Below, piece after piece: positions 11,622-20,072 of a DNA stretch of 64,000 nt (positions within the stretch are counted from its first letter, which is position 1; each line of letters opens with the position of its first letter). The notes under the pieces are model-generated. The model was not told the DNA's origin. It ran no database searches and worked only from the letters and a program-made list of their open reading frames with translations. The DNA is from Marmoricola sp. Leaf446. Lineage in GTDB: Bacteria > Actinomycetota > Actinomycetes > Propionibacteriales > Nocardioidaceae. Where the stretch lies: NCBI RefSeq assembly GCF_001424755.1, contig NZ_LMRF01000003.1, forward strand, positions 72,759 through 136,758, in the 5' to 3' direction. The translations under genes were made by a program, and so were the position numbers.

Positions 11622-12417
11622 CCTGCTGGTCGCGCAGCGCGCGCAGCACGTGGTCCATGACGACCGGGTCGACGGCCATGCCGCAGTGGCTCGTGGTCAC
11701 CTCGACGTGGCGGGCGGCGGGGTCCAGGCAGGCGCGGTAGTCGACGATCCCGTCGCGACGGGAGTAGACGGCCGTGAAGGCCACCGCGGGGTCGAGCAGC
11801 ATCCGGCTCTCCTCCCAGCTGGCCCGGGCGCACTCGCCGCCGAAGCAGTCGGCGCTCATCAGCCCGCGCAGCCCGGCGGTGCTGAGCCGTGCCAGCAGCC
11901 GCGCGTCCCAGGCCAGGAGCCGGTGGACCGCGCCGGGGGCGAGCACCGGCGACCCCAGCGCGACGATGCCCTCGACGAGGTCGGGCCGGCGGGCCGCGAC
12001 CCCGCGGGCGAGCATCCCGCCGAGGCTGTGGCCCACGATGGTCACCTTGCGACCCCGCTTGACCGCGATCGCCTCCAGCCGCTGCTCGAGCCGGTCGCCC
12101 GCCTCGCGGGTGCAGCCGACGTTGACGTGGATCTGCGAGCGGTAGGTGCGGAACCCCTCGCGGCGCAGGAACGCCGACATCGCCCGCAGCGTGGAGTCGC
12201 CGGCCATGAAGCCGGGCACCAGCACGACCGGGTCGTGGGCGCTGACGCGGTGCGGACCGGCGTACGGCAGGACCGAGCGTGCCTTCCGGTCCGTGCGCGT
12301 ACGACGCAGCAGCCGCGCCGCCTCGGTCACGGTGCTGGCCTCGCGGGCGAGCGCCCGGACCCCGGAGGGGCCGCCGAATCCGTCGGGGACCAGGAACGAA
12401 CCGAGTGGTGAGCTCAT
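11554..12417 (-). CDS. Alpha/beta hydrolase (lipase/esterase-like)
   Basis: 287-residue alpha/beta hydrolase. The oxyanion region reads PVVLVPGFMAGDST and the nucleophile elbow is GHSLGG. A late DGIVD and a TSHCGM segment supply plausible Asp and His. It resembles secreted-type triacylglycerol lipases or acyltransferases of actinobacteria, but no signal peptide is evident, so the substrate is open. It starts 75 nt from a divergent hydrolase gene, with a palindrome in between. Confidence 0.8.
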   Translation of the reverse strand: MSSPLGSFLVPDGFGGPSGVRALAREASTVTEAARLLRRTRTDRKARSVLPYAGPHRVSAHDPVVLVPGFMAGDSTLRAMSAFLRREGFRTYRSQIHVNVGCTREAGDRLEQRLEAIAVKRGRKVTIVGHSLGGMLARGVAARRPDLVEGIVALGSPVLAPGAVHRLLAWDARLLARLSTAGLRGLMSADCFGGECARASWEESRMLLDPAVAFTAVYSRRDGIVDYRACLDPAARHVEVTTSHCGMAVDPVVMDHVLRALRDQQVSRASLLAAPIDEVGSRRAAHR

Positions 12418-12434
12418 CCTCGGACGGTAGCGTT

Positions 12435-12448
12435 AGTGATCAGTCACT
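12435..12448. promoter_or_regulatory. Palindromic operator candidate between divergent hydrolases
   Basis: AGTGA-TCAG-TCACT, a perfect 5+5 palindrome in a 75-nt divergent intergenic region that is clearly richer in AT than its flanks. CATAAT (12463-12468) downstream could be a -10 for the plus-strand hydrolase. The size suits a TetR- or MarR-type dimer, but no such regulator is encoded next to it. Confidence 0.35.
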
Positions 12449-12492
12449 TCTCTCAAATCGCACATAATCCGGCATCAGGGAAAAGAGGAACG

Positions 12493-13432
12493 ATGTCCAG
12501 CAACGCCGACGTCCCGGTCTCCGAGGAGCTGCTCGCACCGGTCTCCCCCGGGGTGGAGCTGTGCTACCAGACCTTCGGGTCGCCCGACGGCGACCCGCTG
12601 CTGCTGGTGATGGGCCTCGGCGGCCCGATGAACTGGTGGGACGACGAGCTGTGCGAGCAGCTCGCGGGCGAGGGTTTCCAGGTGGTGCGCTACGACAACC
12701 GCGACACCGGGCGCTCGAGCCGGATCAAGGGCCGCGTCGGCCGCGCCCAGCTGGTGCAGGCCTTCCTCGGCCGCCCGGTGCGCGCGCCGTACACGATCTC
12801 GGACATGGCCGGCGACGCCGTCGGGCTGATGGACCACCTCGGCTGGGACTCCGCGCACGTCGTCGGCGTCTCGATGGGCGGCATGATCGTGCAGACCCTC
12901 GCCGTGGAGCACCCCGACCGGGTGCGCTCGATGACCTCGGTGATGTCGACGCTGGGCCGACGCACCGTCGGCTGGCAGCACCCCTCGCTGCTGCCGATGC
13001 TGCTCTCGCCGCGCGGCAGCGGCAAGGAGGCGTACGCCGCGACCTCGGCCAAGATGTGGAACGTCATCGGCTCCCCGCACTTCCCGGTCTCGGAGGAGCG
13101 GCTGCGCGAGCGCGCCGAGGAGACCTTCGACCGGGGCGTCTCGACCTCCGGCGTGATGCGGCAGATGCTCGCGATCGTGAGCCAGCCCGACCGCAGCAAG
13201 GCGCTCGCTCGGCTCGCGATGCCGGTGGCGGTGCTGCACGGCAGCGCCGACAAGATGGTGCACGTCTCGGGCGGACGGGCCACGGCACGGGCCGTCCCGG
13301 GCGCCGAGCTGCTGGTGGTCGAGGGCATGGGCCACGACCTGCCGCCCCAGCTGTTCGACACGTTGGTCGACCTGGTGCGGCGTACGGCGGACCGGGCACC
13401 CGCGACGCAGGGCACCCGGTCCGCCGGCGACG

Positions 13433-13443
<11 letters not shown>
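12493..13443 (+). CDS. Alpha/beta-fold hydrolase
   Basis: 316-residue single-domain alpha/beta hydrolase. The oxyanion MGLGGPMNWWDD region is followed by YDNRDTGRSS, the nucleophile elbow GVSMGG, late acid region LHGSADKMV and catalytic His in GMGHDLP. The pattern fits the broad epoxide-hydrolase/haloperoxidase-like group; substrate unknown. The ATG at 12493 has an AGAGGA ribosome site, while the upstream ATG at 12436 lies within the putative promoter. The last 11 nt overlap the convergent ATPase gene. Confidence 0.82.
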
Positions 13444-14515
<1,072 letters not shown>

Positions 14516-14531
14516 CTGCGTTATCTCCTCA

Positions 14532-14549
14532 CCGGCAGGAACGTGCCGG
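14532..14549 (-). promoter_or_regulatory. Small hairpin in the leader of the ABC ATPase
   Basis: CCGGCA-N6-TGCCGG dyad between the GH-J stop and the ATPase start, upstream of the GAGGAG ribosome site. It could be a weak terminator that separates the two genes or an operator half-pair; sequence alone does not decide. Confidence 0.3.
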
Positions 14550-14578
14550 ACGATCCGTTGTAAGTGACGGCGCTCACA

Positions 14579-15562
14579 CTAGGGCGTCGTCCGCGTGGCG
14601 ACAATGGAGCGCTCAAACGTTTCAGCACCGGTCTGGTCCTCCGGGTCCAGCTCCAGGCCGCGCCCGTCCGCGCGCCAGCGCAGCCGCGCGGGGCCGGCGA
14701 GACCCCCGACGAACGCGCCGTCGGGACCCTGGTTGCGGAAGGCCATGAGGTACGCCGCCCCGTCGTGCTCCACGACCTTGCCGACGTAGTGGCGCTCGTC
14801 CAGCAGCCGCACCGCGGCGGCGACGTCGACCGGCGCACCGGGCCCCGCGACCGGGACCGTCCACACGCCGCCGTCGCCCGGCGCCGCGCCCGGCATCTGG
14901 TCGGACAGGCAGGAGAACACCAGCACCCAGCGCCCCTCGACGGCCACGACCTGGATCACCTCGAGCCACTCGAACCGCCCGGTGGGCTCGCTCAGCGGCG
15001 GCTGCACCTGCCAGTCGACCAGGTCGGTCGAGGTCGCGTGCCCGACCACCCCGGCGCCGGGTCCGCCGGCCGCGTCGCGCGCGGTGACGTGGAGGTGCCA
15101 GGTGCCGGCCTCGTCGCGCGCCACCCACGGGTCGCGCCAGGCCTCCTCGGGCCACGCGGCGACCGAGCGCTGGTAGTGCGCCGGGTCGGCCTCGAGCAGC
15201 AGCGGCGTGCGATTCCACGTCACGAGGTCGGTCGAGCGGGCCGAGCCGATCCGCTGCACCAGTCCGTCGTCGGCGCGGCTCAGACCGGTGGTGAACAGCC
15301 ACCAGGCGTCGTCGCCGCGGGTGACGCAGCCGGTCCAGGTGGCGAGGTCGTCCAGGCCCTCCCGCGGCTCGGGCAGCGGGTCGGGCAGGCGCTCCCAGGT
15401 GAGCAGGTCGGTGGAGACCGCGTGCCCGACCCGGGCGGCTCGGTGGCGCAGCTCGGGGTCACCGAGGGTCCGCGGGGCGTGCAGGAAGAACAGGTGGGTC
15501 ACCGGAGCGTCGTACGCCGTCCAGAAGTCCCACACGTAGGAGTCGTCGAGATCGAAGGTCAC
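14579..15562 (-). CDS. Clan GH-J glycosidase (GH68/GH32-like beta-fructosidase)
   Basis: 327-residue five-bladed beta-propeller glycosidase. YVWDFW near the N-terminus (D12) resembles the nucleophile motif WDSW of GH68. RDP at 143-145 (D144) matches the transition-state-stabilising Asp, and the FEWLEV segment (E198/E201) supplies the acid/base. These mark clan GH-J, whose members act on fructosyl units, though GH43-like activity cannot be excluded. There is no signal peptide, so it should work on imported sugar. The GTG start at 15562 overlaps the lacI stop by 4 nt (GTGA), so the genes are coupled. Confidence 0.75.
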   Translation of the reverse strand: MTFDLDDSYVWDFWTAYDAPVTHLFFLHAPRTLGDPELRHRAARVGHAVSTDLLTWERLPDPLPEPREGLDDLATWTGCVTRGDDAWWLFTTGLSRADDGLVQRIGSARSTDLVTWNRTPLLLEADPAHYQRSVAAWPEEAWRDPWVARDEAGTWHLHVTARDAAGGPGAGVVGHATSTDLVDWQVQPPLSEPTGRFEWLEVIQVVAVEGRWVLVFSCLSDQMPGAAPGDGGVWTVPVAGPGAPVDVAAAVRLLDERHYVGKVVEHDGAAYLMAFRNQGPDGAFVGGLAGPARLRWRADGRGLELDPEDQTGAETFERSIVATRTTP

Positions 15563-16566
15563 GCGACGGATCCTCCCTGGTGCACCGTGAGCGGCAGCCG
15601 CAGCATGTCCTTGACCCTCCCCCCACCCAGCAGCAGGTCGATGGCACGCTCCCCCATCTCGAGCAGCGGCAGCCGCAGCGAGGTGACCTCGGGCTGCAGC
15701 CACGCCGCCGCCTCCGACCCGTCGAAGGAGACCACGCTGACGTCGTGCGGCACGGCGTACCCGTGCTGCTGGAGCGCCTGGTAGGTGCCCAGCGCCACCC
15801 GGTCGTTGAGGCAGATCAGCCCCGCCGGAGCCTCGTGCGTCGCGAGCCAGCCGAGCATCGCCTCACGAGCGGGCACGACGTCCCACTCGCACGCGACGGT
15901 CGGCCCCAGCACGCGTCCGGCCGCGTGCATCGCCTCGTGGATCCCGGTCATCCGCTGCGGCCCGGCGGTCGCCGACGGCGTCGGGTCCTCGCCCACCACC
16001 TGGATCGTCCCGTCGCGCCCGGAACGGATGAGGATCTCGGCCGCGGTGCGGCCCGCCTGCACGTCGTCGGGCAGCACGGCCGGCAGGTCACCCCGGGCGT
16101 CGGCGCAGTTGAGCAGCACCGTGCGGACCTCGCGCAGCCGGTCGGGCACCTCCACCTCACGTGCGGTGCGGGTGGCGTAGACGATGCCGTCGACCTGGCG
16201 CGAGAGCAGCTCCTCGACGAGCAGCTGCTCGAGCTCGGGGTCGCCCTGGGACTCCCCGATGACGAGCAGGTGGTCGCGCTGGCGCGCCGCGGCGTTGGCG
16301 CCGGTGAGCAGCTCGCTCGAGAACGCGCCGCCGGCGATGAAGTCGGAGACCAGGCCGATGGTCTGGGTGCTCTTGCGCCGCAGCGTGCGCGCGCTCCAGT
16401 TGGGCTGGTACTGCAGCTCGCGCATCGCCTCGCGCACCTTGATGTCGGTGTCCTTGGAGATCCGCATCTGGGCCGAACGGCCGTTGAGGATGTAGGACGC
16501 CGTGGTCACCGACACGCCGGCACGGCGGGCGACGTCGGTCAGCGTGACGCGTCTGAGCTTGGGCAT
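15559..16566 (-). CDS. LacI-family transcriptional repressor
   Basis: 335-residue regulator. The N-terminal LacI helix-turn-helix (VTLTDVARRAGVSVTTASYILNG) and hinge helix are followed by the periplasmic-binding-protein-like sensor domain with VSVVSFDGSE and the closing LLLGGG region. It is divergent from the sugar-binding-protein gene, whose promoter region carries an operator-like palindrome, and it is translationally coupled to the GH-J gene. It is the obvious local repressor of the sugar locus; the inducer is probably an oligosaccharide or its breakdown product. Confidence 0.92.
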   Translation of the reverse strand: MPKLRRVTLTDVARRAGVSVTTASYILNGRSAQMRISKDTDIKVREAMRELQYQPNWSARTLRRKSTQTIGLVSDFIAGGAFSSELLTGANAAARQRDHLLVIGESQGDPELEQLLVEELLSRQVDGIVYATRTAREVEVPDRLREVRTVLLNCADARGDLPAVLPDDVQAGRTAAEILIRSGRDGTIQVVGEDPTPSATAGPQRMTGIHEAMHAAGRVLGPTVACEWDVVPAREAMLGWLATHEAPAGLICLNDRVALGTYQALQQHGYAVPHDVSVVSFDGSEAAAWLQPEVTSLRLPLLEMGERAIDLLLGGGRVKDMLRLPLTVHQGGSVA

Positions 16567-16644
16567 GACGTCCTCTCTCCCCTGTCCCGGGCCGACCAGT
16601 CCAGCAGCAGGACCGGACCTGCCTAGACGTCGTGCGATCGATGC

Positions 16645-16675
16645 TTGACAGCAGCGGAGCCGGACCCCGTACTGT
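16645..16675 (+). promoter_or_regulatory. Promoter of the sugar-binding-protein operon
   Basis: TTGACA (16645-16650) matches the -35 consensus exactly. TACTGT (16670-16675) is the best -10, with a 19-nt spacer, slightly long. It lies about 100 nt before the binding-protein ATG, and the LacI-type palindrome begins at the -10's last base, placing the repressor over the start site. Confidence 0.55.
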
Positions 16676-16692
16676 GCTGATTCGATTCAGCA
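16675..16692. promoter_or_regulatory. LacI-family operator
   Basis: TGCTGATTCGATTCAGCA: perfect 6-bp arms (TGCTGA/TCAGCA) around a TTCGAT core with the central CG typical of LacI-family operators. Its position over the predicted transcription start, opposite the lacI gene, makes it the likely repressor site. Confidence 0.65.
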
Positions 16693-16773
16693 TGTGGTGC
16701 CTGTCACATTACGGCCAACTGTCGGCCGAAGGTCAAGCACCACTTCCCCCCTTCACCACCGAGGAGATCCACG

Positions 16774-18072
16774 ATGCAGTTCCCCAAGCGGGCGCGCACC
16801 GCCGTGCTGGCCGTGACGGCGATGGCCACCGCGGCCTCGCTCGCCGGTTGCGGCGGCGGCAGCGGCTCTGGCGCCGACGACAAGAAGGTCACGATCTGGA
16901 GCTCGATCGACCAGCCCGTGCAGGACGGCCTGAGCAAGACCCTCACCGCCGAGGCCAAGAAGGAGGGCATCACGATCGACTGGCAGAAGGTCGAGAACAT
17001 CAACCAGCTGATCATGCAGCGCATCCAGGCCAACGACACCCCGGACATCGCGTTCATCCCGCAGCCCGGCGTCGTCGGCGACATCGTCAAGCGCAACAAG
17101 GCCTTCGCCCTCGACGACGTGGTCGACACGGGCGCGCTCGAGGGCAACATGGTGCCCGGCACGCTCGAGGCCGGCACCGTGGACGGCAAGCTCTACGGCC
17201 TGCTCGTCAGCATGAACGTCAAGAGCCTGGTGCTCTACCCCAAGAAGGCGTGGGAGAAGGAGGGCTACGAGGCCCCCGACTCCATCGACGGTCTCAACGA
17301 GCTGACCGACCAGATCAAGTCCGACGGCAACACCCCCTGGTGCATGGGCATCGAGTCCGACACCGCCACCGGGTGGCCGGTCACCGACTGGTTCGAGGAC
17401 CTGATCATGCGCTACGGCGGCCCCGACGAGTACAAGAAGTGGGTCAAGAACGAGACCAAGTTCGACTCCCCCGTGGTCAAGGAGGCCGCCGCGGAGTTCG
17501 AGGAGCTGATGTTCACCGAGGGCAACGTGCTCGGTGGCCGCAAGGCGATCGCGAGCACCAACTTCGGCACGGCCGGCAACCCGATGTTCGACGCGGAGCC
17601 CGGCTGCTGGATGTACAAGCAGGGCTCGTTCATCACCGGGTTCTTCCCCAAGGACGTGACCTCCGACCTCGACGCCAACGTGGGTGTCTTCGGGTTCCCG
17701 CCCGCGGAGGCCGGCGGCGACAACCCGGTCCTCGGCGGTGGCGACCTCGCCACCATGCTCGACGACTCGCAGTCGACCAAGACGGTCATGAAGCTGCTGT
17801 CGAGCACCGACATCGGCAACGAGGCGGCCAAGTCGAGCTCGTTCATCTCGCCCCACACCGACTTCGACGCGGCCAACTACCCCGACGACCTGACCCGTCA
17901 GGTCGCGAGCGTGGCCTACGACTCCTCGGAGTTCCTCTTCGACGGCTCGGACCAGATGCCGGGTGAGGTCGGCGCGGGCACGTTCTGGAAGGACATGACC
18001 GCCTGGATCGCCGGCCAGGAGGACCTCGACACCGCGCTGAAGAACATCGACGGCAGCTGGCCCGCCAGCTGA
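16774..18072 (+). CDS. Sugar ABC transporter substrate-binding lipoprotein
   Basis: 432-residue extracellular binding protein of the CUT1 type. It has a signal peptide with lipobox LAGC, C26 being the lipid-anchored residue, followed by a Gly/Ser linker and the type-1 binding-protein domain (VTIWSSIDQPVQDGLSK opening). It should deliver an oligosaccharide to the two permeases encoded downstream. Expression is probably LacI-controlled from the promoter at 16645-16675. A very stable hairpin directly after the stop may keep its level above that of the permeases. Confidence 0.93.
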   Translation: MQFPKRARTAVLAVTAMATAASLAGCGGGSGSGADDKKVTIWSSIDQPVQDGLSKTLTAEAKKEGITIDWQKVENINQLIMQRIQANDTPDIAFIPQPGVVGDIVKRNKAFALDDVVDTGALEGNMVPGTLEAGTVDGKLYGLLVSMNVKSLVLYPKKAWEKEGYEAPDSIDGLNELTDQIKSDGNTPWCMGIESDTATGWPVTDWFEDLIMRYGGPDEYKKWVKNETKFDSPVVKEAAAEFEELMFTEGNVLGGRKAIASTNFGTAGNPMFDAEPGCWMYKQGSFITGFFPKDVTSDLDANVGVFGFPPAEAGGDNPVLGGGDLATMLDDSQSTKTVMKLLSSTDIGNEAAKSSSFISPHTDFDAANYPDDLTRQVASVAYDSSEFLFDGSDQMPGEVGAGTFWKDMTAWIAGQEDLDTALKNIDGSWPAS

Positions 18073-18090
18073 CGACCGACTCGGTGACAC

Positions 18091-18126
18091 CTCCGGCGGG
18101 GCGGGTCCCCACCCGCCCCGCCGGAG
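18091..18126 (+). terminator. Intra-operon hairpin after the binding-protein gene
   Basis: Perfect 16-bp inverted repeat (CTCCGGCGGGGCGGGT and its complement) with a CCCC loop, 18 nt after the binding-protein stop and 37 nt before the first permease. It has no T-run. In sugar ABC operons such elements typically stabilise the upstream mRNA or terminate partially. Confidence 0.7.
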
Positions 18127-18162
18127 CCCGGCCGTCCGTCCTGACCAAGAAGGTGTGAACAC

Positions 18163-19140
18163 ATGAAGTTGCTCAGCGCCGTGATCACGGTCGCCGCCGG
18201 CATCGGCGCAGCGCTCGCGCTGTACTGGCTGCTCAACAAGCTGGCCGAGCTGATGCCCACCAAGTGGGAGGAGCGGATCAAGCCCTTCTTCTACATCCTG
18301 CCCGCCTACCTGGCGATCATCGTCTACCTCGTCTACCCGGCCATCCAGACGGTGGTGGCGAGCTTCCAGGACGCGACCTCCACGGAGTTCATCGGCCTGG
18401 CCAACTACACCCAGCTGCTGACCTCGGGCGCCTTCCAGCAGACGCTGGTCAACACGCTGCTGTGGATCCTCATCGTCCCGGCGACCACCGTCGTCCTCGG
18501 CCTCGGGGTCGCGGTGCTCGCCGACCGGCTCAAGCCCAGCGCCGAGAAGCTGGCCAAGACCATCATCTTCATGCCGATGGCCATCAGCGCCGTCGGCGCG
18601 GCCACGGTCTGGCGCTTCATCTACGCCACCCAGCCCGAGGGCCAGGCCCAGATCGGCATCCTCAACGCCATCTGGACCAAGCTCGGCGGCAGCCCGGTGG
18701 CCTGGTTGCAGACCTCCGACTTCCGGTTCAACAGCATCCTGCTGATGATCGTGCTGCTCTGGGCCCAGGTCGGCTTCGCGATGGTGTTGCTCTCCGCCGC
18801 CGTCAAGGGCGTGCCGGGCGACACCCTCGAGGCGGCCCGCATCGACGGCGCCGGCGAGCGCCAGATCTTCTTCCAGGTCGTCGTCCCCCAGATCAAGGGC
18901 ACGATCATCACGGTGTTCATCACCGTCACGATCGCGGTCATGAAGATCTTCGACATCGTCTACGTGATGACCAACGGCGGCTTCAACACCAACGTGCTCG
19001 GCAACGAGTTCTTCAACCAGCTCAACACCAACTTCAACAGCGGTGCCGCTGCCGCCATCGTCGTGATGCTGATGGTGGCCGTCGTGCCGATCATGATCTA
19101 CCAGGTCCGGCACTTCCGCCGCGAGGAGGCCAACGCATGA
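18163..19140 (+). CDS. Sugar ABC transporter permease, MalF type
   Basis: 325-residue CUT1 permease with about seven to eight membrane helices, including an extra N-terminal helix before the usual six. The EAA cytoplasmic loop that docks the ATPase reads EAARIDGAGERQIFFQVVVPQI (around residues 223-244). It pairs with the next permease, whose ATG overlaps this stop by 4 nt (ATGA). Confidence 0.92.
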   Translation: MKLLSAVITVAAGIGAALALYWLLNKLAELMPTKWEERIKPFFYILPAYLAIIVYLVYPAIQTVVASFQDATSTEFIGLANYTQLLTSGAFQQTLVNTLLWILIVPATTVVLGLGVAVLADRLKPSAEKLAKTIIFMPMAISAVGAATVWRFIYATQPEGQAQIGILNAIWTKLGGSPVAWLQTSDFRFNSILLMIVLLWAQVGFAMVLLSAAVKGVPGDTLEAARIDGAGERQIFFQVVVPQIKGTIITVFITVTIAVMKIFDIVYVMTNGGFNTNVLGNEFFNQLNTNFNSGAAAAIVVMLMVAVVPIMIYQVRHFRREEANA

Positions 19141-20063
19141 CCGGCATGACCGCCCCCACCCAGGCCCCTCCGCCGAGCGAGACCACGGCCGAGCCGGCCA
19201 AGCGCCGCCGGGCCAGCAGCTTCGACCCCAACCCGGCCAAGGCCGGCATCGGCACCAAGATCGTGCTGACGCTGCTCTGCCTGACCTGGCTGATCCCGGT
19301 CATCGGCACCCTGGTGACGTCCTTCCGTCCGCTGGACGACTCCAACAACTCCGGTTGGTGGACCGTCCTGGGCAGCCTGGGCAACCTGACGTTCGGCAAC
19401 TACCAGGAGGCCTGGACCGGGTCCAACTTCGGCAACGCGTTCATCAACAGCTTCGCGATCACGCTGCCGGCCACGTTCATCCCGCTGCTCATCGCCGCGT
19501 TCGCGGCGTACGCCTTCACGTTCATGGAGTTCAAGGGCCGCGACGTCCTGTTCCTGACGATCGTGGCGATGCTCGTGGTGCCCAACTACGTGGCGCTGGT
19601 GCCGATGCTCAAGATCTACGGCTTCCTCGGCATGAACGGCACGTTCCCGGCCGTGTGGCTCGCCCACATCGGGTTCGGCATGTCGCTCGCGATCTACATC
19701 CTGCGCAACTACATGGCGACGCTGCCCAAGACCATCATCGAGTCGGCCAAGATCGACGGGGCCAGCCACTTCCAGACCTTCTACCGGCTGGTGCTCCCGA
19801 TGTCGACGCCCGCGCTGGCGTCGTTCGCGATCTTCCAGTTCCTGTGGGTGTGGAACGACCTGCTCGTCGCGCTGGTCTTCATCGGCCCCGGCGACAACGA
19901 GCCGGTGACCCTGGCGCTGACCGGCCTGCGCGGCCAGCTCGGCCAGGGCTGGAACCTCACCACCGCCGGCGGGTTCCTGACCATGGTCGTGCCGATCCTG
20001 GTGTTCCTGTCCCTCCAGCGCTACTTCGTCCGCGGCATGACCGCGGGAGCGGTGAAGGGCTGA
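19137..20063 (+). CDS. Sugar ABC transporter permease, MalG type
   Basis: 308-residue CUT1 permease with a Pro-rich hydrophilic N-terminal tail (about 40 residues), six membrane helices and the EAA loop ESAKIDGASHFQTFYRLVLP. It is translationally coupled to the MalF-type gene. No ATPase gene is in this operon, so the UgpC-type ATPase at 13433-14515 is the likely partner. The alpha-galactosidase gene follows after 9 nt. Confidence 0.93.
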   Translation: MTGMTAPTQAPPPSETTAEPAKRRRASSFDPNPAKAGIGTKIVLTLLCLTWLIPVIGTLVTSFRPLDDSNNSGWWTVLGSLGNLTFGNYQEAWTGSNFGNAFINSFAITLPATFIPLLIAAFAAYAFTFMEFKGRDVLFLTIVAMLVVPNYVALVPMLKIYGFLGMNGTFPAVWLAHIGFGMSLAIYILRNYMATLPKTIIESAKIDGASHFQTFYRLVLPMSTPALASFAIFQFLWVWNDLLVALVFIGPGDNEPVTLALTGLRGQLGQGWNLTTAGGFLTMVVPILVFLSLQRYFVRGMTAGAVKG

Positions 20064-20072
20064 GACGACCGC

